From: Turritopsis dohrnii | Lineage: Eukaryota; Cnidaria; Hydrozoa; Anthoathecata; Oceaniidae | Direction: 5' to 3' | Assembly: GCA_027922465.2 (NCBI GenBank) | Contig: BQMF02000045.1 | Span: 124,001 to 188,000 of the forward strand | DNA: 64,000 bases | Shown: piece by piece, positions 23,901 through 38,900 of the stretch | How the letters are laid out: every line of letters starts with the position of its first letter | How positions within the stretch are numbered: position 1 is the first letter of the stretch | Notes under the pieces: generated by a model | Database searches by the model: none | Seen by the model: the letters and a program-made list of their open reading frames with translations, nothing else | What the model was told of the DNA's origin: nothing | Program-made: the position numbers and the translations under genes

Positions 23901-26900
23901 ATGCATACTGACTTGCTATTCGTGGAGAGTTTAGGCGAGATACTAATATGAGTTTGAAATCCTTATGAAGGTGTAACCGATGCCCATTAACTCTGACGAA
24001 ACTATCTAAAAATATTAACAAAACAATTTCTTATTACAAATGATAATTTGAGGAACAGCTAAGTTCTTCATCATGATGGCTAATGGAGAACTTTGACATG
24101 GTGAATAATGTTTGCTATACACATAAGCAACATTGCTTTTAACTTTCGCATTAAATTTAATGGTGTTGGACTTATGGCTTCACTGTTCAAATCAAAGCAA
24201 AAGAACAGCACAGCGCAAAGTAGGAGTTTCCTATAGCTGCCAACAAGATTTTCCTGATAAATCTGACATCATCAACAGTCAGTCAACATACAAGCAACAG
24301 TTTATCAAAAGTTGGTAGTCTTTTCAATAACAAGAGAACCGCAATACTCAGCTAGAGGATACATTGCATCACACGATTCTTATAGATTTATTAAATTTTT
24401 TACCTTCCATAGGTGTTTTACAGCATTGGTATAGAGCGGAATAAATGAACGGATAGAACACAGTATCGATTGTTTCATCAATGTTACATACAACTAACAT
24501 GCCACCTGTTGATGCAACTTTTTCGATTGAACCAAGGACATCGTTGTTTCTAAAAGATTCAGTTGTAATATACCATGGTGTTAATGAAGTTCCAGGAACT
24601 TGAAGTGGAAAGAATTTTTGTACCTTTGTTGGTAATCCAACTCTACAATCTTCTGGTCAGGTAATTTGATAAGATGCAAGAGATTTTTGAAACGATTCAT
24701 TGGATCAATCAAGAATAATGTTTTGGAAACTGGCGCAGACATAATGGCTAAATTTTCTATATCATGTTCATTGGTGTTAGTAGTCAATAAATGCTTCGAT
24801 ATTTGTTCACCAGCCAAAGTATTCACAACTCTAAGCACCATTGCATCATATAAATTCTCACTCGAGAACTGAAAGCAATGATTAGCAGTGTTGTTGCTGC
24901 TGTCAACCAAGACATCTCCAGATATGTCAAAGCCACCATAAGACAAGATTCGATTGATGGAATCCTTATGAAATTCAATACCTTGATTTCTCAAACATTC
25001 TGTGCAGTACCTAACTAAGATATCTTTTCGAAATGCATAAGAATAAGGAGCCAGGTATACAGAACATCCTGCTGCAATGATTGACTTGATGTATGAAGAC
25101 TGTTTCTCGTTTTCGAGATATGATAAGTTGTTCCTCCATGTGCTCATCAAGCTGGCTAGTAACTACAAAAATAAAAACAAAAAAACTTGCTAATGTATGA
25201 TAAAAATCTTCACACGTTGAAATTCAAAGTGAAACCATAAACTACATTTCCAATAAAATAATACCTCATTGCAAAATACTATTCAAAGAAAAACTCTGAT
25301 TTTCCTAACTACTCCATTATACACCACAAATAAATTGAGGAGAAACTCACACATTCAAATTCTTGAGCTTTTCCTAACACATTAACCAGTTGATCTACAA
25401 GTCCTCTCTGTTTTGATTTTTCCACAGATGCTTCTTCATACTTCGATGACAAACTTTTCATACGCTTATTCAACTCCTATGGACAATGAGAATTCAATTT
25501 TCAAATAGAGACATGAGAGTAGTAACATGAACAAATTTCTGTCCTTCTTTTCACCTTAAGTTTGCTTTCCATAGCTGTTAACCTTTCCTTGATACTATCT
25601 AGTCGGTTATGGGTATCATTAATCTTTTGAAGTAAAGGTTTTACTCTGGATTGCAACATGAAGTTGTACCTGGAGAGAAAAACAATTTTTTGTAAGTTTT
25701 AATGGTATCTGTAATTGGGTGGCCTGCATCCCAGTCTCAGTCCTTATATTACAACCTCCACCTCTACGTTTTAAAGTCACTCACTAATCCATCAACTGCA
25801 ATAGACTGATTGATCAATGCTGCAGATATCTCTGGTAACAAGTTAATGACTCAGTTCTAAGTCATCATGTAAAAGAATCAAAGGCTACAGATGGAAGAAG
25901 GATGAAAAACTCTGGCTTACTTAGACATAACAGAGGCTTTTGAAATAGTTTTACTAACCTTACAACACCACGAACGTAAAGCACTAGAGAACCAATCGCA
26001 GCGTTATTTGTTCGATTTTTCAAATAGCCAGCAACGAAATGAGGGCGGTTTATATACGGACGAAGAACAGTCATTGTACTTTCTGGAAGTTCAGTTTCAT
26101 CAAAAGCTGATATCTCTTCTTTGAATCTTAAAATGATTTAAAAAAAACAAAAACAAACATGTTTGATGTTGCAAGGAAAATCACTTCCAGATGTAGGTGT
26201 GCATACTGAAATATACCGTTCTAAATTAGCCATGATTCTTTTTGCTCCTTTATTCCATGTCAAGTCTGAAGTAGGAGATTTTACTATAAAACAAATCAAG
26301 TGATGATTTTAGGTGACAATGTTCTGTGTGTTATTGTGAGGGTTACTGACATGCTGAGAATGTTGGTAGTGTTATGTGAAGTTGATCGCTTAGTGTTAAA
26401 TTAATTGTTTTCTACTTTCACACGATAAAGGTTTTCCTCAATCTTTGTTCATGTGGTTGTTTTAATTTGACTCAATTTGGTCTCTTTATATTTATATCCA
26501 AACTTCAATTTCAAAAAATCTTAATCTAAATATTTTCCTGTCAAAGAAAGTTCTAGTACATTACATTAATGGAAGACACTGAATCAAATGAACTTCTATT
26601 CACATTATTTTAAATGACCCTACCAACAAAAGAAACACTGAAAAATCCTCCATGAAAAAGATTTCCTTGCAGAGATTCAGTCAAAATCTTTACAAAATGA
26701 TTTGATATCATTCTAATGTAATCAATGTACAAACAGGAGCCATCCTAACATGTGATTACTGTTGAGAACATTATCTTGATGCTCAAAAGAATTACTGACA
26801 GGATAAATGTATAAAAAAAGTACGAAAATCATTACCAATAATTATAACAGCTGCTAACAAATCCTCAATTTCTGCATCTGGTTTTTGCAAAGAACGCAAG

Positions 26901-29900
26901 TCTGACAGACCATTATCATCAAGATTGGAGAGAATATATTTGGTGTCTTTAACGATGGCAGCTGCTTTAAAAACAGCCCTTTTGTGAGCCTCCTGAAACT
27001 GTGGCAGCACCTAAAATATATGGAAAATAGTTTTTTCCAAGATCAAAAACAACATAACGATATAACTTATACAGCATATATAATTTTTACATATTCCAGC
27101 TTTTTTATTTGTTTCTTTGTCTTTTCCACCAAACGAATTTGTTCTTCTGTAATTGCACGATCCTAAATAGCAATATGGGTTGATGACGTTTCCTGCATCA
27201 TTCTGTTACTATAGGAAAGGGTTGCATTATATAACACATAACCTTAATATCAACAAATCGATTGAAAAAGATCTTATTGATTTTGATTATACATTCGTTA
27301 TTTTTGATCTAGTAAGACAATATAACATACTTGACCGATCTGTGTGAGCAAACTAGTGCATCCCTAAAAAAAAAAAAAAAAAACAGAATCACTGAATATG
27401 AATTGAATACGATTTTATTTCGAAATAATAAGAATTCGTTAACTTACTTGTTCTTTCTGAAACAACACATTTTGTTCATGATCTAGTTTCTTCTTCATTT
27501 GGGCGATATTACTTAAAGACAACTCAGCAGTCTCCAATGTCTTTGTGATATGTTTCCCTTTATCATCTAAATCTGTTTTTGCAGTTGAGTGCAAGCAAGA
27601 AAAGCTGTCAAAGAGAAAAAAGTTCATGCTGAATTACTAAGCAAAGGCTTGTTGAAAAATTTAATAAAATAACGATTGATAAACTGTTTGCAATAACTCC
27701 TCAACTACCTTAGATGACAAAATCAATTTTGAACTGATCAACAATTCAGATTGTTTGCAATAGTAGTTGCATAGGAATTCAAACACAATAAGCAACTGAA
27801 AAACAGTAAGCCGAAAACTGGAAACAAGAAACACTTCAGATCAAATCCAATTCCTTAAAGCTGAATTGTTAATAAGAAAAAGTTATGGATACTAACATCA
27901 GATCCACAGATTACCTACCGTTCAATGAACAATTCAAAGTTATTATTGGTCACAACGCCATGGAAGCCTGATAGTCTATCACTCGGATCTTGTTGCTGAA
28001 TTTCCAAATGTAGTGATGCAAGAACATGTGATGTTTTTTCAATCTCACTTTCATGTACACAATGTAATTCTATAAAACACAACATCATGAATGTTTGCTG
28101 CAACTGACTTTACTGCAAGCGTTTTGAGTAGAATCGTAAAATTGTATAGGTAGATGTTTTGTTTTTTCTACATTGTTCTTGCATTATAATGTATAATGAC
28201 AAGAAACAACTTAAAATTTCAGGAAAGGGCAACATTCTGAAACAATACCTTTTAGTTTATGCTGTGCAAAATCTACTAGTTCTCTTTTTGACCAGTGTGG
28301 CAAATATACAACTGACATTGACGATATCAAAGTTGGGTGTTTGTATGCAACTTCCTCGAAATCCTCGGATAATGAAGAAAATGTTATTACCACGCGAACG
28401 TTTTGACACACACACCTGTAAAAAAAAACAGATGCAGTTGTTAACAAGTTAAAATTGAAAATTTGTCTTATAAGGCTCAAACATTTTGGAAAACAATGAA
28501 TTAGACAAAGTTTCTTTAAATTCTTAAACTGTCTAAGAACGTATCGAAAAACAGTTTACAACCAGAAGTTTAGAGTGAAATGGCATTCGCTATCTTGTTG
28601 ACATTATTATAAGACATTGATTTCCTTCCTTTCCTTAGTTTCACAAGGATAGTTGATAAACAGAGGGTGGCTACCAAAACTACAACAACTGTAAAGCAAA
28701 GAATCTCAAGGATGATCTACAGATGGAAGAGGCTAGCATTGGGTAACACTTTACAACTAAGCAACCTTATAAAAACATTCCAAGCATCAATCTTAGTCAA
28801 ACCAGCCATTTCTTGATTGCCAGAGGTTCTTATAGAATTAATGATTCCATTTTTCTCTTCATCGTTGAATAGATGTGTCAATAAACCCTGTTGAAGAAAT
28901 TCTTCAAGATTTGTGATCACAGAATCATCAAATAAATCTAGTTCGTTGACCACAAGAAGGATCTTCTCGTTCTAAAAAAACAAAACAAAACAAAATACAG
29001 GATTTCATTTTATTTAGTTATTTTACGTAATTATTTTTTTATTTATTTATTCTTTCTGGATTTGTGTCTTGATTGGAATCATAATAAAAAAATCTTTTAA
29101 AACAAAAAAATACCATGTTACCATTATTTAAGTTAATGAACAGATAAACAAAATTGCAATCAATTTTGACCAAAAGACTGAAGGCTCAGTTTATTTGTGT
29201 TGTTTTTTTTAGCTTATCATAATAATCCATAATAATTTTAGACGATATGGGATTCATACAAGGGATTGAAAGGGACATATCATTTTCAAAATTAAAACTG
29301 TTAAAACAATGGTTTTATAAAAACTATATAATTTGGCACATACATGCATGCTACAGTTTTTAGACTTTATCCAAAGATCATAAAGCCACTTATGATATCT
29401 TTGGATAAAGTCTAAAAACTATAGCTTGTGCACACCTTTAAACCACTCCTTTTAAAACACTGCAACAAGTCCATCTTCAAGTGTGTGAGTGTATACTTTC
29501 CATTATGAACAATCTCAGATCTATTCAATGTCACCAACTGAAAGCCAGATATGAAACTGAGAAGGTTCATCCAGGCTGGTATTGAAGCAGGGTAGCCTTC
29601 TGCTATGATCATGGAATGACCACTGAGAAATGACGATTGAACAACTTGCAGCAAGCGATAGATCAAGCGCACCACATTCTGTCAAAACAATATAGAACTA
29701 CTACACAATTTGCAAGGTTTTCTTTGAGACACAGAACCAAGCATGAATTAATTGACTGAATGTACTGGCCAAATTCCAACACAAAAGTAAAAGATATTAA
29801 AACTGAACAGTGATAAATTGACAAAATATTTGTAAACTCAAGCTAAATTTCTACATTTAATTGTACCTCTGTGCAGGTAAGTTTTATTCTCGGATATTCT

Positions 29901-32900
29901 TTGTTATACTCCACAATCTTGGTCTGGAGGAACTCCTTGAGCTGAAAATGAGATTTAGTGATCTTGTGTAAATGAATAACAAACTGAATTTTCTTGAATG
30001 GACATAAACTTTTGACTTACCAAGTCAACTGCATTTGTACAATTCCATACATTAACTATATGGTTAATTGAGGTAGTTTTATCAGTCTGCAAATGAATGT
30101 TCATGGCAATTATCGGGACGTTTTCATTTATCACTTCAAGCTAAAATCATAATAACAATTATAGTGTATAAAAGCTAGTTCACAGAGCAACATTTTTTTG
30201 CCATTTCTATTTTCTCAAACAACGTACTATCCTTCAATCTCATGTTGCAGGTGACGAAAATAGTGAAAAAAACAACTTGCAAATCTGATAACAGAATGCC
30301 AGCTTACAAAATACTGTTACTAATCAATAAAATGTTCCAATGAATTCGTGCTCATCCACAAAAAATTGGGTCCAAACTTTTATTTAGTTATTGCCAATAC
30401 CCCCAAAAATATCAGTTATCCCTATGGGTTCTCAACAAATTTCCCCTTTACATCACATTCAAGTAGGGATGCAATGCATGACACATAACACATGACACAT
30501 GCTATTGCTACATGACACATGCTATTGCTACATGACACATGCTATTGCTAATATACAGGGATTCCCCCAATTCACTAATAAAAATGAACAGATGAATACA
30601 AAATGGGTCTTCTTCTTATAATGAGATCTTATCTTATCTTACCTTATCTTATCATGAGAAAGTAGCCTTGAAACTTTGAAAATGAAAGTGAGTATACGTG
30701 CATAGATCAAAACAACATCTTTATTTTCCATACCTGATGCCGATTCATTTGTTTTTTTGTTAAGTTATGCAAGGTCTTTAACCAGCGTTCTTTGTCAACA
30801 TCATCAATCAGCATTGATGTGTAAGCCCAGTAGATAGCATAATACCAATGTACCAGAAGTGCCTGACCAGAACAGCCATAAGGTAAGGTCTCAGTCAAAT
30901 AGCTACAAGAGATTATCAACTAGCCTGTTAGGAAGAACGATTTATAATTAGAATTTACAATTTTTATTTTCCATATTGATCATCAAAGATAGATGAAGGA
31001 GAAATAAAGCGGATTGGAGGATATCAAAAACTGATCTTGCAATTGCAAGAAAAAAACCCAAACAATCAAAACTCCATTACTGCCTACCCAGTGGTCAAAA
31101 CCATCAAAAGGTCACTGGGAATTTAATAGTTTGTATGGTTGCATACAAATGCACTCCTTTACAGTGATCTTTCAAAAACTTTACCCACTGGGTGTGAATA
31201 CATTGTGTTCCACTTACTCAGTTATTTTTTTGAGAGTCCTCATATTCAATACGTAATGAAAACGCTTTGAGTTTCGGTGAAACATCGTCCTTGTATTCTC
31301 CTGCAAATCGACCAATGTGTTAACAAGGACAGATATCAATTCCTTAATTTCAAATGTATAACGTTGATGTTGAATCCTTTCACCAGTTAAAGAAGCGATA
31401 TCTTCTTCAAGTAGAAGTTCATCTTCCAGTGTCAAAAAATGTTCCGATAACAAAGAGAGCAAAATACAAGTTTGATCATCAGAACTATAAACAAAAAAAA
31501 TAAATTAAAAAATGTTGCAATAATTGAAACACTGAAAAAATTGAACTTCCCTAATAAGAAAGCTCAAAATAATTCATACCAATTTAAATCAAGAGTTTTA
31601 GTTCATGTTAAAAGTCCATTATGAATGAAGAGAAACTATCAAATGGTTTTATAAAGTAATCACAAGAAAGTCATAAGTGATCCTGAAAATCAACGAAGGC
31701 ATCATTATTGTGCAAAAAACCAAGCTGAAAGGTTTAACCAGCATCAAAAAACCCTTTTCTGTTTTTGTTTTTTCTTTATGCACAACCTACTGGCTGACAT
31801 GTTCGATTCTAATAAAATATAAATAAACATAAAATATTACGTTGGATAAGGCAATGAAATAACAGGAAGAACTTTTATCAATTTGGCAAAAGATTTGTGA
31901 CTTGCAGGTGCAAAATTTGGATTGTAAGTGATTACGAAAGTCGTGTCGTCGAACTGCTGCCATTCATTTTTCAAAGGATTATATGCACCACCATGATGAA
32001 CCAGTTGATAAATTAATTCAATAGTGGAAGACAAACTGTTACTTTGTGACTGAAAAGAAGAAAATAGAGAATGGAGCAATACTTCGAATCGAAAGAACAT
32101 TATCAAAGCACATTATAGATGAGTACTAGAACAAGTAAACACTAAACAAACACCTTACCCAGCCTTGATGAATATTTTCAATCCAGCAGACAAGCTTCTT
32201 GTTGCCAACTGGTTGATAGAATGTGGAATGTTTCCATTCAAACACTTCATTAAGCTGTTCCCACAACGAATTTGTAGTTAGAAATTCATTTGCAGTGATG
32301 AACAAAACAAAGAAGTCTGTTTCGTCTGCTTTTTGGTTAAGCAGCAATGTCTGTAATAAGGAGGACTTTCCGCAGCCACACGGACCAGATAAAATGAATG
32401 ATGTTGATGATTTGATCAAAATATGCAAGAGATAAGCGGTACCCTATAATGAATTTTGATATCGTGATAAATAAGTTAGAAGCTAGCACTGCTGTTCCCA
32501 ACAGATCAATCGAATGCGATCATTATCATTTCGCTCATCTGGTTAGCATATCTCTCACCATTGTTGTCTCGGTGTGACTGTACTGGTTTGATGAAGGCAT
32601 CAAAAAATGACATTCGTTGATGTTGATAAATAAGTGAGTATCGGGATTCACAACAACACTTGTTGCCTGTTACAAATGAGAGGAAAACAACATCATATAA
32701 ACAAAAATGAGAATAGTGAAGTGAATTTGAACACAGGTTAAACTTTGAAGTTCGGACTGAACTCTAACTCTAACAAATCAGAGGAACCAATAACAAAAAC
32801 AGCTCTGTAAACAAATCAAAACCACAGACATACGTACTTTTGTATTTTTTCCCCTTAATACCTTATGCTCTCTCTACAGGAATACTGAAGACAGTTTTTA

Positions 32901-35900
32901 CTAATCATCACCGCAGATTATGTATCTAAAAAAAATACCCAATAAAAGAACAAAACTTTTCTCACTTCTGTGTCATCAGGATATATGACTTCACTGGACC
33001 AGTGATTTTTCCACCATACGGCAAATTGTAGTCGATCGTTTGAATTCAAAATGGAGTTGAATGTCCAAAACGTAGCGTAGTTGACGTAGTTGTCATAATC
33101 TGAGGTAATCTCTACCTGTGAGGACACAGCCTTATAAAATGAAAGGAAGATTAGTACAACATCATAAAAACAGAATAAATCTTATATTCTGATGATCTTA
33201 AAATCTTGGGACCTACATTGAATATAGCTACCATGAAATCTATGAGCTTGTTAATGTATGAAGTGTCATCTTTTAGCTTTGGAATTAAACGATCATTATT
33301 ATCAAAAAATGCAAGAGTATCACTGATGTATTGTGTAAACAAATCTCGCAAGTGTTCGCAAACTTCAGGTGTTTTCGTCTGCAAGCAGGCTTGAATTTGT
33401 TGCTGCCATTCTGGATTTTCAATCTTTAATAATGGCAGATGTGATATTGGTTCACATGCGTAGCTATCTTCAGGAATCTTAAATAATGAAAAACAGCCAT
33501 AAATATTAGACAAAAAAATAAAGCCTTTGAATTTTCTGCCACTTTTTCAACGATTATGCATGTGAGCCTAAAGGTAAATAAGCTGTTATTATGTTATTAT
33601 TCTTTACGCTCAATATTCAGTGTTAATTTCCGTGAATACAACCTATTGTCATGCCTTCCAGTCGGGGTCAGGCTACAATCAGAACAAGAAATCTTGGAAT
33701 TACGGATGGAAAATACTCTGCTGTAACCGGACTGACCAATGTTAATGATATTAATTCGAATCAAAACCTCTGACTAACCATTAACCACTTAGGTATAAAA
33801 TTAATAAGGAATTGTTAGGTATCTTGAGATAATGGAAAAAAAAAATGAAAAAGCTTCTCTCACCAGCCAGATAATGTGAACATTGCTTGGAATTTTTAGG
33901 AGATCACTTAACACAGGAACAGGACCTGATTGAGTAAGTAAATCCTGAAACATTAGTTGTTCTTCTTGAGATGAAATATTTCCATCAACAATAACAAAAT
34001 GATGTGAGTCAGATGGGCACATTGAGAATGATTTCGCCAGGACGCCAGTCTTCCATATTCTAAATGTATTGACCCATTTTCAAGGAAATTGGTATTTTGA
34101 GATAAACCTTTAAATACTTGAATAGTAACATTGAAGATGCAAGGTAGCTGCATGATTAAAAAATTCATGGACATACCTTTTCTCTTGATCGAAGTAACCA
34201 AATAGTTCTCCTGGAGCCAAAATCATTGGGGATATGATATCAACTTTTGTATTCTTATAGACTGATTTGTAGACAGCTAAGTAGGCATGGATGCAGCTCC
34301 ATGCCAAACGAATGTTACATGATGTTAAAACCAACTAAAGCACAATTCCATGAAATCGGTCAATAAGTCAATAATGTACAATATACACAAAAACACCATC
34401 ATAACACCAGTGATGACCAATAGAGTTTAGAGTTTTTAGATTCCCACTTGTAATACCGAAGTGCTAGGACCTTGTATAAGGGAAGTGGAATACAAAGAAG
34501 GTCAAGTTGTAACACTAAAAAGAGCTGCTTGCAAAGGTTATTCGGATTTGTGTGTTTTGGAAATAATAAAACAAGTAAATCTTACTGGTCTGTCGCATTG
34601 CATCATCAGTGAAATTTGAGTGACTTTATTTTTCATGTACAATATCCAGCCTTCTTTAACAGACAAACGAGCAATTGCGTTGCATAATGTATCGACTGTC
34701 AAGAAAAATGTTATTATTCTTTATAAAAGTATATAATACATTTTACAATAGTTGATTTATTATTCTTATAATAATAAACCTTTTCCTTGTGGATGCTTTT
34801 CTGTGTCTTCTTCCTCTTCTTCTTCATTAAAATTCAACTGAAACACTGCCATTTGAGAATGGCTATGGTTAGCGTCTTTTCTAGTGAGTTCAAAAACATT
34901 CACTTGAGGGAAGTTTTCTTGCAGAATTTTTTCAAATAATGGAATTTCAGATAAGTGTAAAGCCGGAATCAAAGTGTTCCGTAGTGCCAAAACAATTGCT
35001 TTGAATTGAATGCTTTGTTCGGTCTCAACAGTATTCTCTTCTTTACTTTCATCCTTTGGTTCTTTTATAGTTAACACTAAAAAATATTACACGAGTTACA
35101 CAGACAAAAGAATTTCTATCTTTCATTTTACAGAAGGGCATTTATGGAGTATGTTATTGAAAAGCTAACATTTCGGGAACAATAAGCATTATACAACTTA
35201 CAAAAACTTCATCAAAATCATCAAACTGATGAACTTTTCATTAATAAAGCTGGTGGCTATAAAAGTTTACTCGGATGGGTGTTTAAGTAAGGGTGTTAAG
35301 TATTCAATAGAGAACTTCTAAGGATTTTAAAAGTATGTCGTACTTCCTGGATTTGTTATTGCTGTCACCTCAGCATCAGCTATTTCCTCTTCTGTTAAAT
35401 CAATCACTGACGATAACTCTTTTGCAATTCTATGGACTTCCTTGTCACTTAGATTTTCCAAAAAGTTGTTGTAGAAGGAACTGAGAAGAGCCTTGAGATT
35501 AGTACCATTGAAACCATTGGAATAGCAATGAAATGTATTGGATACCATCATCAAAAACTCAAAGATTCGATCGACAAGATGTCTTGCTAATAACATGCCT
35601 GATTTGACCAATCCAATTTGCAAAAGTTTTTTTACATCAGGTGGATGGTATGAAATAATTCGAAAATAGCTCTTGATTGATTTTGGTACAGAGCTGAATA
35701 GATTATTAGTGGATTGGGTGAAGATTGCAACTGTATCATGAAGATGTAGTTCTTCTTGATTGATTGAAACTGTGTTTTGGTTACTTATAAGAGCATCATA
35801 AATGACACGAATGCATGACGATACAACCGAAAGCAAAGTAGGATGAAGGGTTTCAATATTCTTGAAAGAAATCCAAGAACCTGAAACAAAACAACATTCC

Positions 35901-38900
35901 TGTTTACTATTCTAAATACTTATGGGTCACGGTGCATAAAAGAAAAAAATAAAGCCAACCTGACAAAGCCGCACCCTTGAATATATTCATGAGTACACTT
36001 GCATCCATGTGCAAGGAGCATGTGTAACTATAAGCAGGACGACCTGTTATTGATGCCAATAACTCAACCAAGTAACTGTTGGTTTCTCCCTTGAACCAGA
36101 AAGAAAGTTTAAAAATTAAATTATGACAAAAAGAAAATAGATACTTTGAAGAAAGTTCAAGAAATTTGATAATGATCTGTCAGTAAATTTTGCACTTCAC
36201 TTTCTCAAGAAAGTATTCAAAACAAATCTGACCTTTTTCCCTCTGATGTAAGGTATCTCGTTAGCTTTCACACTAGATGACAGCCAATAGAGTGATCTTT
36301 CATTTTCAGACAAAGATAAAAGAGAACCACCAACACCTTGAAATTCGTAACCATATTGCCACGTAACATCTCCCAAACAGACATCTAACTGACAGGTTTC
36401 CTTGTTGAACATGTACTTTGGGTGAATTTGAACCTCAAAAGGGCAAAGCAGCTGATTTGAGCCAAAACTTTCGAGATATCTTTCAGTTAACATCTTTACA
36501 AAGTGACGTTCGTGAACAAAGTATTCTATGAGATTTTCAATCAACTTCACTTGAAATTTGGTCATATTTTCACATGACATGTCAATTTTGTTAACCTTCA
36601 TTGTTGTTGAACTTTGATGTTGAGGTGCAATATCCAAGGTATTAAGATCAAATGTTGTCACGTCTTTGTCACCCAAAATTTCCAGATTCTGGTTTCGAAT
36701 GATCACTTTGGTTTGAGCCAAGAGAAAGTCACTCAGTGATGTTATTAATGCATTTATTCGTTCTAAAAGACTCTTCAGTGCATCAGAATTGCCAGCCATG
36801 AAAGCCTGTAGATGCTGACTTGTCAAGGTGGTAATCGTAACCTTAATACTCAATACCATAGCATCTGTGCTTCTGTTACAAGGCCAACATTCAGGCAAAG
36901 ATGGCAACAGCGACTTTAATAAGAAAATGAAAACTGGAAATCTTTCGGATGGATCTTCAAACCTAATGCTACTGTCAAGTTGTGGTTTAGAAATTACTGC
37001 AGTTGTTTTTGTAGGTTGATTCTGTGGCAACTGTACACTTTCATCCAAGTCTCCAGCAAGTAAAGATGAAAGATGCGACTGGTTACAGGACCTGATGCTA
37101 TTTTGAAGACTTCCAAGCCAAATTTCAAGACCATGCTCACAAGTGACAGGCTGAATAAAACAGAACAGCTTTGAGTTATATAACTAACAAAAGTAAAGAT
37201 ATTAATGGAAAAGCAATATCTAAGCAAGATAATTATGATTCCAAGATGCAAACACAGAATCATACAAATGATACAAAAGCTGGATTAGTTATTCAAAACC
37301 TGTACCATAGGAATGCTAAAAAGCTGTTAGGGTTAACTTGAGTTATTTTAAGTTCACTAACACTATTCATGTAAAAATTTCATTATTTATTTTTTTCATC
37401 AAGCTCTGCTTCAGAACTATTGGGTGTTGATCTTTAAACCATCATACTGTTTTGCATTATTTTCCCAGGTAAGGATAATTGAACATACAACTATACAAAC
37501 ATCGAATAGACCTAAATGACATGAAACATTGTTCTGCAAATAAACCATAATATCCTTAAGAGGTGCTTTTGTGACCTACATGCTGACTTTTTCAATTTTT
37601 TAAGTTGTTCAAATCAATCATAAAAATGGGGAAATTATGATCACACTTATGTATGGACCTTGTTAAATTAAAAATCCTAAAAGGTCTTTCGTAATGCATG
37701 AAACTGTCTGATGTAGATAGATAAGATGGCTTTGTTGAACCTATGCCAAAACATTGATAAAAGTGAGGGCAAAATTGTGGAATAAAGAAACCATTTGAAT
37801 TATGAGACTGACCTTAGGTAATGCCACATACTCGTTCAACAAACTATAAAAACCAATAATTTGGTATAACAAGCCATCTTCTGATACATCAACTTCAAGA
37901 GAATGAATATTCTTGAAAATCTTGTACAAATGTGAAGAGAGAAGTCTTGGGTCGTACCCTGAAGAATAACATTTTAATGTTATGTTAACACAGGAAGTGT
38001 AAAACATATTATATGAGTTACGTAAAATCAAACAGACATCATTGTTGGATGAAAACAAAGATATAAAACAATTCGTTCTTATTTGTTGTCAGCTCTTATT
38101 CAATAACAATGTTCCCATCATGCATTGCTGACAAAACTATTCAAAAAGACTGTTGTGACATTGACATGGGTGTTTTATGTCAGCTAATGAAAAGATCGCC
38201 ATACCATGAGAAAGCAGAAAATGAGCTTCTTCAGCAGACAACAATAGAAGTAATGGGTTTTTTTGCCGTCTTCGATCTAACTGCTGAAGCATGGCTTTCT
38301 CGCAATGATTCATGTTTGTTGCAATTTTTTCAAGTCGCAGTTGTATATCTGTAACAAGACAATAGTAAAATTTATGGATAAAGCGTTTACTAGCAGCTCT
38401 GAAGTAAGAACTTTGCAGTGAACTTGCTGGTATGTCTAGCTTCAATTGACATTATATGGGTGAACTCAAATTCTGTCTGAGCAGCAACAAGGGATACGGT
38501 ATTCTTATAATATTCTTATAATACTTATAATATTCTTATAATATTTTCATAATACGGTATAATACGAGGCATATGTATTTTTCATGGCAACAAAATAAGA
38601 TTTTGTATTTATAACTTACATTTACACATCACAAAAATATAGTCTTCAGTAGTTGTTCACAACAACTGAAAATGTTTCTACACATCAACACATGAACCTC
38701 GAATGTCTCCTAACATTCAAGATGGTTGATTGAGCGGTTATGTGGCTTTAATTTCCCAAGACCTTGTGAGTAAAAGTGAGATAAAAATTCTATCAACAAA
38801 AGGGACATTCAACATACTTGTATCCGAAACCACCTGCATGATGTTAGGTTTCTTTAGGATGGCTTTCGTGATACTGATGAACTCTCGACTTGTAGCAGCA

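Noticed and set aside
24597..24623. A 25-nt intron (GTACAA to CAAG) in the AAA5 exon
   Set aside because: It is far shorter than any other intron here, and removing it does not restore the conserved frame.
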